The notes below the pieces were generated by a model. That model saw only the letters and a program-made list of their open reading frames with translations. It was not told the origin of the DNA and did no database searches. From Cryptomeria japonica (Eukaryota; Streptophyta; Pinopsida; Cupressales; Cupressaceae): a stretch of 30,000 nucleotides of DNA. Shown here piece by piece: positions 21,627-29,925 of this stretch. The DNA lies in NCBI RefSeq assembly GCF_030272615.1, contig NW_026728926.1, positions 320,001 through 350,000 on the forward strand, in the 5' to 3' direction. The stretch's first letter is position 1; every line of letters starts with the position of its first letter. Made by a program: the position numbers and the translations under genes.

Positions 21627-21778
21627 TTGGGTTTGATGGGTCGACTCCCCTGGTTGTGCGCATTGCGCCAACCTCAAAGACCCTGCATTGCGGATGAAGT
21701 CGAAAGTCAGAGTTTGGTGTGCTACAAGGTGTGGTCGAAGGTGCTCACCTAGGTGTGCACCTTTGGAGCACAGGAAAA

Positions 21779-22384
21779 GTGCCCTCCAAAAGTGCGCACC
21801 TTTGGAGTGCACAAAAGTGCCCTCCAAAAGTGCGCACCTTTGGAGCGCAGAAAAGTGCCCTCCAAAAAGTGCCCTCCAAAAGTGCGCACCTTTGGAGCGC
21901 AGAAAAGTGCCCTCCAAAAAGTGCCCTCCAAAAGTGCGCACCTTTGGAGCGCAGAAAAGTGCCCTCCAAAAAGTGCCCTCCAAAAGTGCGCACCTTTGGA
22001 GCGCAGAAAAGTGCCCTCCAAAAGTGCGCACCTTTGGAGCGCAGAAAAGTGCCCTCCAAAAAGTGCCCTCCAAAAGTGCGCACCTTTGGAGCGCAGAAAA
22101 GTGCCCTCCAAAAAGTGCCCTCCAAAAGTGCGCACCTTTGGAGCGCAGAAAAGTGCCCTCCAAAAAGTGCCCTCCAAAAGTGCGCACCTTTGGAGCGCAG
22201 AAAAGTGCCCTCCAAAAAGTGCCCTCCAAAAGTGCGCACCTTTGGAGCGCAGAAAAGTGCCCTCCAAAAAGTGCCCTCCAAAAGTGCGCACCTTTGGAGC
22301 GCAGAAAAGTGCCCTCCAAAAGTGCGCACCTTTGGAGCGCACAAAAGTGCCCTCCAAAAGTGCGCACTTTTGGTGCGCACCAAG
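21779..22384 (+). repeat. Two-size tandem array (38 and 52 bp units)
   Basis: Thirteen units of GTGCCCTCCAAAA + GTGCGCACCTTTGGAGCGC + AGAAAA. Short units (S) are 38 bp; long units (L) have an additional 14-bp GTGCCCTCCAAAAA. The order is S S L L L S L L L L L S S, with start-to-start sums matching exactly (21779 to 22347 is 568 bp). Units are almost identical. The second and the last two differ slightly at their junctions (e.g. GGAGTGCAC, GGAGCGCAC, and GTGCGCACTTTTGG at the end). Units contain the same GTGCGCAC palindrome as the megarepeats. The array is open in several frames on both strands, but neither unit length is a multiple of three, so it is not coding. Confidence 0.92.
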
Positions 22385-22463
22385 GCGCTGGTTCGGTCGT
22401 TGCAGGCGAGTTCGGAAGTTGGGGTCGATGTCCTGAGCGGAGGTGCAAACTACACAGGTGTCG

Positions 22464-22495
22464 GAATCGGACAAATAGCTTATATAGGGGAGGTG
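22464..22495 (+). promoter_or_regulatory. Pol I spacer promoter 7
   Basis: TATATAGGGG at 22481, with GGAGGTGTATGCTTCGATG downstream in place of GGAGGTGTTGGGTTTGATG. The box GGGTCGACTCCCC is at 22507. First promoter after the 38/52-bp array. Confidence 0.72.
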
Positions 22496-22774
22496 TATGC
22501 TTCGATGGGTCGACTCCCCAGGTTGAGCGCACCGCGCCAACCTCAAAGACCCTACGGTATGGATGAAGTCGGAAGTTGGGTCCGATGACCAATTCGATTA
22601 GTAGGTATGCTCATGAGGTCGGAATTTGGGTCCGATGACCTGCCATGTGCAGGAAGGCGAATGTTGACACTGTGCGTTGCAAGGTGCACACCAAGGCGCT
22701 GGTGCGGTCTTTTTAGTCGAGTTCGGAAGTTGGGGTCGATGTCCTGATCGGAGGTGCAAGCTACACAGGTGTGG

Positions 22775-22806
22775 GAATCGGACAAATAGCTTATATAGGG
22801 GAGGTG
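22775..22806 (+). promoter_or_regulatory. Pol I spacer promoter 8
   Basis: TATATAGGGG at 22792, in the 311-bp repeat, with an intact GGGTCGACTCCCC box downstream. Confidence 0.72.
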
Positions 22807-23085
22807 TATGCTTCGTTGGGTCGACTCCCCGGGTTGAGCGCACCGCGCCAACCTCAAAGACCCTACGGTATGGATGAAGTCGGAAGTTGGGTCCGATGAC
22901 CGATTCGATATGTAGGCATACTCGCGAGGTCGGAATTTGGGTCCGATGACCTGCCACGTGCAGGAAGGCGAATGTTGGCACTGTGCGTTGCAAGGTGCGC
23001 ACCAAGGCGCTGGTTCGGTCGTTGGAGGCGAGTTCGGAAGTTGGGGTCGATGTCTTGATCGGAGGTGCAAACTACACAGGTGTGG

Positions 23086-23117
23086 GAATCGGACAAATAG
23101 CTTATATAGGGGAGGTG
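23086..23117 (+). promoter_or_regulatory. Pol I spacer promoter 9
   Basis: TATATAGGGG at 23103, in the 311-bp repeat, nearly identical to promoter 8 including the GGGTCGACTCCCC box. Confidence 0.72.
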
Positions 23118-23396
23118 TATGCTTCGTTGGGTCGACTCCCCGGGTTGAGCGCACCGCGCCAACCTCAAAGACCCTACGGTATGGATGAAGTCGGAAGTTG
23201 GGTCCGATGACCGATTCGATATGTAGGCATACTCGCGAGGTCGGAATTTGGGTCCGATGACCTGCCATGTGCAGGAAGGCGAATGTTGGGACTGTGCGTC
23301 GCAAGGTGCGCACCAAGGCGCTGGTGCCGTCGTTGCAGTCGAGTTCGGAAGTTGGGGTCGATGTCCTGGTCAGAGGTGCAAACTACACAGGTGTGG

Positions 23397-23428
23397 GAAT
23401 CGGACAAATAGCTTATATAGGGGAGGTG
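23397..23428 (+). promoter_or_regulatory. Pol I spacer promoter 10
   Basis: TATATAGGGG at 23414. The box reads GGGTCGACTCCCTGG. Last copy of the spacer class; downstream the sequence changes to the GGGTCCGATGACC array. Confidence 0.72.
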
Positions 23429-23530
23429 TATGCTTCGATGGGTCGACTCCCTGGGTTGAGCGCACCGCGCCAACCTCAAAGACCCTACAGTATGGATGAA
23501 GTCGGAAGTTGGGTCCGATGACCGATTCGA

Positions 23531-23880
23531 TACGTAGGCATATTGGCGAGGTCTGAATTTGTGTCCGATGACCTGCCATGCGCAGGAAGGCGGAATTTGG
23601 GTCCGATGACCGAGTTGATGGCGTGCCATGCGCAGAAAGGCGGAATTTGGGTCCGATGACCGAGTTGATGTTGATGGCCCGCCATGCACAGGAAGGCGGA
23701 ATTTGGGTCCGATGACCGATTTGAAGGCGTGCCATACGCAAAAAGGCGGAGTTTGGGTCCGATGACCGAGTTGATATTGATGGCCCGCCATGCGCAGGAA
23801 GGCGGAATTTGGGTCCGATGACCTGACATACGCATGGAGTCCGACTCGGGGGCCGATGTTCGATTCGATGACTTGCATTG
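23531..23880 (+). repeat. Short GGGTCCGATGACC tandem array
   Basis: Five to six copies of a 42-57-bp unit: GGCGGAATTTGGGTCCGATG, ACCGAGTTGATG, GGCGTGCCATGCGCAGGAA. It is an amplified fragment of the promoter-free half of the 311-bp repeat. It contains no TATATAGGGG motif and no gene. Confidence 0.85.
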
Positions 23881-23941
23881 TGGGTAAAGTCGGAAGTTGT
23901 GGTCTTTGACCCGATTCGATGACCAGACTTCGGCTGCTTGA

Positions 23942-23973
23942 GAATCGGACAAATAACTTATATAGGGGAGGTA
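23942..23973 (+). promoter_or_regulatory. Pol I promoter 11 (gene-type, upstream copy)
   Basis: TATATAGGGGAGGT at 23959 preceded by CAAATAACT (AAC, where spacer promoters have AGC). It lacks the GGGTCGACTCCCC box and instead leads into proximal ETS sequence with a hairpin at 24010-24077. Confidence 0.7.
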
Positions 23974-24009
23974 GTGTTCTCGAGCATCCTCCCCCCGTGC
24001 CCGTTTATG

Positions 24010-24077
24010 TCGATTGATGCTGGTGCTCGACTGGTTGGAGCGCTCGGATGCAAAAATCTTGCACCAGGATTTATCGA
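24010..24077 (+). other. Proximal ETS hairpin, copy 1
   Basis: Arms 24010-24026 and 24061-24077 form a 17-position stem: 14 Watson-Crick pairs, one G-U and two mismatches, with a 34-nt loop. It starts 51 nt after the start of TATATA. Key pairs that change in other copies are 24014-24073 (T-A) and 24024-24063 (T-A). Confidence 0.75.
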
Positions 24078-24382
24078 TTGTGATGGACACGGCAAGTCTC
24101 CTGATTGCTATGCAGGAGCTCATCGTGAATCTCTATGCGGCCTTGGTATGGACTCGACCTGCGGAATGGTTCGGCAATGGTAGTCGCTCCAACACGTCCT
24201 TGCAATGGCCACAGAGGTGATTCGACTAGAGCTCCAGTCTAGCTTTTGGGTTGCTTGGCGGACTGGTATAGCCGCGATCGAGTTCCGGCCATGAACGTTT
24301 TAGATAGCTCTTGGGCTTTCTGGGACGGAAGTCGGAAGTTTGGGCTGTTGTCCGATTTGATGACCATTCTTCGGATGTGTGA

Positions 24383-24414
24383 GAATCGGACAAATAACTT
24401 ATATAGGGGACTGT
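24383..24414 (+). promoter_or_regulatory. Pol I promoter 12 (gene-type, middle copy)
   Basis: TATATAGGGG at 24400, but followed by ACTGTGTTG where all other copies have AGGTRTTG or similar, so it is the most divergent downstream flank. Hairpin at 24450-24518. Confidence 0.65.
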
Positions 24415-24449
24415 GTTGTCTCACGCAGCCCCCTCCGTGCCCCTCTATC

Positions 24450-24518
24450 TCGACCGATGTTGGTGCTTGAAAGGGTTGGGATCGCTCGGATTTATAAACG
24501 TGCACCACCATTTGTCGA
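24450..24518 (+). other. Proximal ETS hairpin, copy 2
   Basis: Arms 24450-24466 and 24502-24518: 14 Watson-Crick pairs, one G-U and two mismatches, with a 35-nt loop. It starts 50 nt after TATATA. The pair equivalent to 24014-24073 is C-G here (24454-24514). Confidence 0.75.
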
Positions 24519-24872
24519 GTGTGAGGGACGCGGCAGGTCTCCTAAATGCTATGCGGGCGCTCTCTGAGAATCTCTATCCGGCCTCGACACAGACTAGTCT
24601 TGCTGAATGGTTTGGCACTGGTAGTCGATCCAACACGTCGTTGTTGTGGCCGCCTAGGCGATTCGATTCGAGCCCCCGTCTAGCTTTTGGGTTGCTTGGC
24701 GGATTTTGCCCTATCCGCAAGTGAGCTCGGTCCCTAAACGTTCGAGAAACCCGATTGCTATGCGCCGACTCTCTTTCTTGCGAGCCTCCATCTAGCTTTT
24801 GGGTCTCTACGGAACGGAAGTCGGAATCTGGGACCGTTGTTTGATTCGACGAGGCAGACTACGGTTGTGCGA

Positions 24873-24904
24873 GAATCGGACAAATAACTTATATAGGGGA
24901 GGTG
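24873..24904 (+). promoter_or_regulatory. Pol I promoter 13, best candidate for the 35S gene promoter
   Basis: TATATAGGGGAGGTGTTG at 24890 with the GAATCGGACAAATAACT flank. It is the last initiation-like motif before the 5.1 kb of sequence that runs to the window's end without another. By position this is the expected pre-rRNA start, which would make everything to the right 5' ETS. The alternative is that a further promoter lies beyond 30000 and these are all spacer promoters. Confidence 0.68.
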
Positions 24905-24924
24905 TTGACTGGAGCATTCTCCCC

Positions 24925-25018
24925 CGTGCCCCTCTAACTCGACCAATGCTGGCGCTCGAACGGTGGTAGCGCTCGGATTTTCATTGAGCGCCAGCATTGG
25001 TCGATTTAGAGGGGCATG
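24925..25018 (+). other. Proximal ETS hairpin, copy 3 (long, near perfect)
   Basis: Arms 24928-24957 and 24986-25015 are 30 bp with a single mismatch (24938 against 25005). The pairing extends outward to 24925 and 25018 with one G-U. The core 17 positions (24939-24955 with 24988-25004) are all Watson-Crick. Both variable pairs, equivalent to 24014-24073 and 24024-24063, are C-G (24943-25000 and 24953-24990). The core starts 49 nt after TATATA. Confidence 0.85.
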
Positions 25019-25255
25019 CGAGATTCCCGAATGCTATGCGAGGGCTCTAACGGAAATGTCTATTGGTTTCGGTATGGATGCAATTGCGAGTGGTTCGGCA
25101 AAGGTAGTCGTTCCGATGCGTCCATGTCGTGGCCAAATCGATAATTCGATTTGAGCCCTCGTATAGCATTTGGGTCTCTCGATGTGATTCCGCATTCCAG
25201 TCCCTTTGGGCACTGCTTGAGCCGCATCCCAGGGGGTTCCCTTCCCAATAATCTG

Positions 25256-28200
25256 CCTCGCAACCCGATTGCTATGCGGTGAGGCTCCTCGGCCGCCTCG
25301 GAACTATCTGTGTATCAGACGCATCGCGGGATAAGGGGTTGGCAACGGTAGTCGCCCCAAGCGCGTCCGATGCTTGGACCATTCCGAGGCGGCCCTGAAG
25401 CCTCTTCCGTCTAGCCGTTGGGTCCTTCTCGCCGCATCCCTCGCCTCGCACCCCGATTGCTATGCGGTGAGGCTCCTCGGCCGCCTCGGAACTATCTGTG
25501 TATCGGACGCGTCGCGGGATAAGGGGTTGTCACTGGTAGTCGCCCCAAGCGCGTCCGATGCTTGGACCATTCCGAGGCGGCCCTGAAGCCTCTTCCGTCT
25601 AGCCGTTGGGTCCTTCTCGCCGCATCCCTCGCCTCGCACCCCGATTGCTATGCGGTGAGGCTCCTCGGCCGCCTCGGAACTATCTGTGTATCGGACGCGT
25701 CGCGGGATAAGGGGTTGTCATTGGTAGTCGCCCCAAGCGCGTCCGATGCTTGGACCATTCCGAGGCGGCCCTGAAGCCTCTTCCGTCTAGCCGTTGGGTC
25801 CTTCTCGCCGCATCCCTCGCCTCGCACCCCGATTGCTATGCGGTGAGGCTCCTCGGCCGCCTCGGAACTATCTGTGTATCGGACGCGTCGCGGGATAAGG
25901 GGTTGTCACTGGTAGTCGCCCCAAGCGCGTCCGATGCTTGGACCATTCCGAGGCGGCCCTGAAGCCTCTTCCGTCTAGCCGTTGGGTCCTTCTCGCCGCA
26001 TCCCTCGCCTCGCACCCCGATTGCTATGCGGTGAGGCTCCTCGGCCGCCTCGGAACTATCTGTGTATCGGACGCGTCGCGGGATAAGGGGTTGTCACTGG
26101 TAGTCGCCCCAAGCGCGTTCGATGCTTGGACCATTCCGAGGCGGCCCTGAAGCCTCTTCCGTCTAGCCGTTGGGTCCTTCTCGCCGCATCCCTCGCCTCG
26201 CACCCCGATTGCTATGCGGTGAGGCTCCTCGGCCGCCTTGGAACTATCTGTGTATCGGACGCGTCGCGGGATAAGGGGTTGTCACTGGTAGTCGCCCCAA
26301 GCGCGTCCGATGCTTAGACCATTCCGAGGCGGACCCGAAGCCTCTTCCGTCTAGCCGTTGGGTCCTTCTCGCCGCATCCTTCGCCTCGCACCCCGATTGC
26401 TATGCGGTGAGGCTCCTCGGCCGCCTCGGAACTATCTGTGTATCGGACGCGTCGCGGGATAAGGGGTTGTCACTGGTAGTCGCCCCAAGCGCGTCCGATG
26501 CTTGGACCATTCCGAGGCGGACCCGAAGCCTCTTCCGTGTAGCCGTTGGGTCCTTCTCGCCGCATCCCTCGCCTCGCACCCCGATTGCTATGCGGTGAGG
26601 CTCCTCGGCCGCCTTGGAACTATCTGTGTATCGGACGCGTCGCGGGATAAGGGGTTGTCACTGGTAGTCGCCCCAAGCGCGTCCGATGCTTGGACCATTC
26701 CGAGGCGGACCCGAAGCCTCTTCCGTCTAGCCGTTGGGTCCTTCTCGCCGCATCCCTCGCCTCGCACCCCGATTGCTATGCGGTGAGGCTCCTCGGCCGC
26801 CTTGGAACTATCTGTGTATCGGACGCGTCGCGGGATAAGGGGTTGTCACTGGTAGTCGCCCCAAGCGCGTCCGATGCTTGGACCATTCCGAGGCGGACTC
26901 GAAGCCTCTTCCGTCTAGCCGTTGGGTCCTTCTCGCCGCATCCCTCGCCTCGCACCCCGATTGCTATGCGGTGAGGCTCCTCGGCCGCCTTGGAACTATC
27001 TGTGTATCGGACGCGTCGCGGGATAAGGGGTTGTCACTGGTAGTCGCCCCAAGCGCGTCCGATGCTTGGACCATTCCGAGGCGGCCCCGAAGCCTCTTCC
27101 GTGTAGCCGTTGGGTCCTTCTCGCCGCATCCCTCGCCTCGCACCCCGATTGCTATGCGGTGAGGCTCCTCGGCCGCCTTGGAACTATCTGTGTATCGGAC
27201 GCGTCGCGGGATAAGGGGTTGTCACTGGTAGTCGCCCCAAGCGCGTCCGATGCTTGGACCATTCCGAGGCGGCCCCGAAGCCTCTTCCGTGTAGCCGTTG
27301 GGTCCTTCTCGCCGCATCCCTCGCCTCGCACCCCGATTGCTATGCGGTGAGGCTCCTCGGCCGCCTTGGAACTATCTGTGTATCGGACGCGTCGCGGGAT
27401 AAGGGGTTGTCACTGGTAGTCGCCCCAAGCGCGTCCGATGCTTGGACCATTCCGAGGCGGACCTGAAGCCTCTTCCCTCTAGCCGTTGGGGCTTTCTCGC
27501 CGCATCCCTCGCCTCGCACCCTGATTGCTATGCTGTGAGGCTCCTCGGCCGCCTTGGAACTATCTGTGTATCGGACGCATCGCGGGATAAGGGGTTGGCA
27601 GTGGTAGTCGCCCCAAGCGCATCCGATGCTTGGACCATTCCGAGGCGGCCCTGCAGCCTCTTCCGTCTAGCCGTTGGGGCCATCTCGCCGCATCCCCCAC
27701 CTCGCACCACGATTGCTATGCGGTGAGGCTCCTTGGCCGCCTCGGAACTATCTGTGTATCGGACGCATCGCGGGATAAGGGGTTGTCACTGGTAGTCGCC
27801 CCAAGCGCGTCCGATGCTTGGACTATTCCGAGGCGGCCCTGCAGCCTCTTCCGTCTAGCCGTTGGGGCCATCTCGCTGCATCCCCCACCTCCTCGGCCGC
27901 CTCGGAACTATCTGTGTATCGGACGCATCGCGGGATAAGGGGTTGGCAGTGGTAGTCGCCCCAAGCGCGTCCGATGCTTGGACTATTCCGAGGCAGCCCT
28001 GCAGCCTCTTCCGTCTAGCCTTTGGGGCCTTCTCGCCGCATCCCTCGCCTCGCACCCCGATTGCTATGCGGTGAGGCTCCTCGGCCGCCTGGGAACTATC
28101 TTCGTATCGGACGCATCGCGGGATAAGGGGTTGTCACTGGTAGTCGCCCCAAGCGCGTCCGATGCTTGGACTATTCCGAGGCGGCCCTGTGGCCTCTTCC

Positions 28201-29176
28201 GTCTAGCCGTTGGGGCCATCTCGCCGCATCCCCCACCTCGCACCCCGATTGCTATGCGGTGAGGCTCTTCGGCCGCCTTGGAACTATCTTCGTATCGGAC
28301 GCATTGCGGGATAAGGGGTTGTCACTGGTAGTGGCCCCAAGCGCGTCCGATGCTTGGACTATTCCGAGGCGGCCCTGCAGCCTCTTCCGTCTAGCCGTTG
28401 GGGCCATCTCGCCGCATCCCCCACCTCGCACCCCGATTGCTATGCGGTGAGGCTCCTCGGCCGCCTTGGAACTATCTTCGTATCGGACGCATCGCGGGAT
28501 AAGGGGTTGTCACTGGTAGTCGCCCCAAGCGCGTCTGATGCTTGGACTATTCCGACGCGGCCCTGTGGCCTCTTCCGTCTAGCCGTTGGGGCCATCTCGC
28601 CGCATCCCCCACCTCGCACCCCGATTGCTATGCGGTGAGGCTCCTCGGCCGCCTTGGAACCATCTTCGTATCGGACGCATCGCGGGATAGGGGGCTGTCA
28701 CTGGTAGTCGCCCCAAGCGTGTCCGATGCTTGGACCATTCCTAGGCGGCCCTGAAGCCTCTTCCGTCTAGCCGTTGGGGCCTTCCCGCCCCATCCCTCGC
28801 CTCGCACCCCCGATTGCTATGCGGTGAGGCTCCTCGGCCGCCTTGGAACCATCTGTGTATCGGACGCATCGCGGGATAAGGGGTTGGCACTGGCAGTCGC
28901 CCCAAGCGCGTCCGATGCTTGGACCATTCCGAGGTGGCCCTGAAGCCTCTTCCGTCTAGCCGTTGGGGCCTTCCCGCCCCATCCCTCGCCTCGCACCCCG
29001 ATTGATATGCGGTGAGGCTCCTCGGCCGCCTTGGAACTATCTGTGTATCGGACGCATCGCGGGATAAGGGGTTGGCACTGGTAGTCGTCCCAATCGCATC
29101 CGATGCTTGGACCATTCCGAGGCGGCCCTGCAGCCTCTTCCGTTTAGCCGTCGGGGCCTTCCCGCCGCATCCCTCG
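25256..29176 (+). repeat. 188-bp ETS tandem array, 21 copies
   Basis: Unit starts CCTCGCACCCCGATTGCTAT, then GGTGAGGCTCCTCGGCCGCC, TATCGGACGCGTCGCGGGAT, GGTAGTCGCCCCAAGCGCGT, ACCATTCCGAGGCGG and CTTCCGTCTAGCCGTTGGG. Starts run every 188 bp from 25256 to 27888. Copy 15 (27888) is 160 bp through a 28-bp deletion that removes the CGATTGCTATGCGG region. Starts continue at 28048, 28236, 28424, 28612, 28800 (189 bp, one extra C) and 28989. Copies 2-12 or so share GACGCGTCGCGGG and CCTTCTCGCCGCATCC. From about copy 13 the units shift to GACGCATCGCGGG and CATCTCGCCGCATCCCCCAC. Copies 16-19 have CTTCGTATCGG in place of TGTGTATCGG. Each unit is open for 70-94 codons, but 188 is not a multiple of three, so I do not call it coding. 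Confidence 0.95.
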
Positions 29177-29450
29177 CCTCGCATCCCGATTCCTATGCGG
29201 TGAGTCTTCTCGGCCGCCGCGGAACTATACCTGTTATTGCTACTGCATCCTTCGGCTGGTAACCTCCTCTGCCGCCTTGGAACGTTCTCTTTGTCGGACG
29301 CGTCGCGGGATAAGGGGTTGGCACTGGTAGTCGCCCCAAGCGCGCCCGATGCATAGACCGCTCCGAGTCGACCTTGCTTTCAGCCTCTCACATGCATAGA
29401 CCTCTCTGAGTCGACCCTGCAGCCTCTCACGTTTAGCCTTTGGAATCTCG
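29177..29450 (+). repeat. Degenerate 188-bp units at the array edge
   Basis: One unit begins at 29177 and diverges after about 50 bp. A second diverged unit is recognisable from GGATAAGGGGTTGGCACTGG (about 29306) and GTAGTCGCCCCAAGCGCGCC. Array-edge decay is typical when homogenisation is weaker at the ends. No gene seen. Confidence 0.75.
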
Positions 29451-29722
29451 CCTCACAACATGATTGCTATCCTTGATGCATCCCTTGCCTCGAGCCCTGA
29501 TTGCTTTCTTGGCTGCATCCCTCCTCTCCTCACAGCCCGGTTGTCATCACTGCTTCATCCGTCGCTTCATGCATTCTGGCTGCTGGGCCCTTCCCACCGC
29601 ACACCTCGATTGCTATCTCTTCTGCATCACACACCCCGATTGCTATCTCTGCTACATCCCTCGGCTCTCACTTCTGCATCCTTCGCCTCACACCTCGATT
29701 GCTATCAATGCTGCATCCGTAA
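29451..29722 (+). repeat. Short repeat derived from the 188-bp unit head
   Basis: Irregular 30-60-bp reiterations of CCTCACACCCCGATTGCTAT joined by CTGCATCCCTCGC, e.g. around 29450, 29490, 29608, 29630, 29690. It is only the first quarter of the 188-bp unit, amplified separately. Not coding. Confidence 0.75.
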
Positions 29723-29925
29723 CCTCACACCCCGATTGCTATGCGGGGAGGCTCCTTGGCCGCCTTGGAAATTTCTGTGTGTCGGACGCACCGCGGGATA
29801 AGGGGTTGGCACTGGTAGTCGCCCCAAGTGCGCCCGATTCTTAGACCGCTTCGAGGTGACCTCGTAGCCTCTTTCGTCCAGGCTTCCTGCCTTCAACGCC
29901 CTTTTTACACCTCGATTGCTATGCG
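29723..29925 (+). repeat. Isolated diverged 188-bp unit
   Basis: CCTCACACCCCGATTGCTAT at 29723 followed by the complete order of unit motifs (GGCCGCCTTGG, GCGGGATAAGGGGTTGGCAC, GTAGTCGCCCCAAG, CTTTCGTCC). The next GATTGCTATGCG is 180 bp on, at 29914, where the unit restarts and is lost after about 15 bp. Confidence 0.8.

Larger units (their letters stand above)
20695..21715 (+). repeat. 157-bp spacer-promoter tandem repeat
   Basis: Six copies of a unit running GAAGTTGGGGTCGATGTCC, a TGCAGNCTACACATG block, GAGAATCGGACAAATAGCT, TATATAGGGGAGGTGTTG, GGGTCGACTCCCCTGG, GCCAACCTCAAAGACC. TATATA starts are at 20764, 20921, 21141, 21298, 21455 and 21612, i.e. spacings of 157, 220, 157, 157 and 157. 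The 220 contains one 63-bp insertion. Duplicated spacer promoters are common in plant rDNA intergenic spacers. Confidence 0.92.
22385..23530 (+). repeat. 311-bp spacer-promoter tandem repeat
   Basis: Four promoter-bearing copies with TATATA starts at 22481, 22792, 23103 and 23414, each 311 bp apart. A unit adds to the 157-bp type a second block: GATGAAGTCGGAAGTTGGGT, CCGATGACC, GGTCGGAATTTGGGTCCGAT, CATGTGCAGGAAGGCGAATG and GGTGCGCACCAAGGCGCTGG. The length, about twice 157, suggests that it derives from a dimer in which one promoter decayed. Confidence 0.92.
23881..25255 (+). repeat. Promoter plus proximal ETS, three copies
   Basis: Three diverged copies (about 441 and 490 bp between promoter motifs at 23959, 24400 and 24890). 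Each has GTCGGAAGTT-type upstream sequence, AAATAACTTATATAGGGG, a C-rich stretch ending in CCGTGCCC, a hairpin, a GCTATGC motif, a TGGTAGTCG(C/A)TCC motif, and GTCTAGCTTTTGGGT (third copy GTATAGCATTTGGGT). The last three motifs also build the downstream 188-bp repeat. Copies differ by many substitutions, unlike the near-identical arrays around them. Confidence 0.82.

Noticed and set aside
21779-22384. CRISPR-like regular array
   Set aside because: There are no unique spacers; the whole unit repeats. The context is plant rDNA.
20790-23470. GGGTCGACTCCCC as a mammalian-type 'Sal box' Pol I terminator
   Set aside because: The resemblance is the GTCGAC core only. Plant Pol I terminators are not known to use the mammalian box. 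I kept the conserved position as a finding, without the name.
25374-28754. Repeated 70-94-codon open frames, one per 188-bp unit
   Set aside because: The unit length is not a multiple of three, so successive frames overlap in different phases. The pattern follows from the repeat and there is no sign of codon-level constraint.
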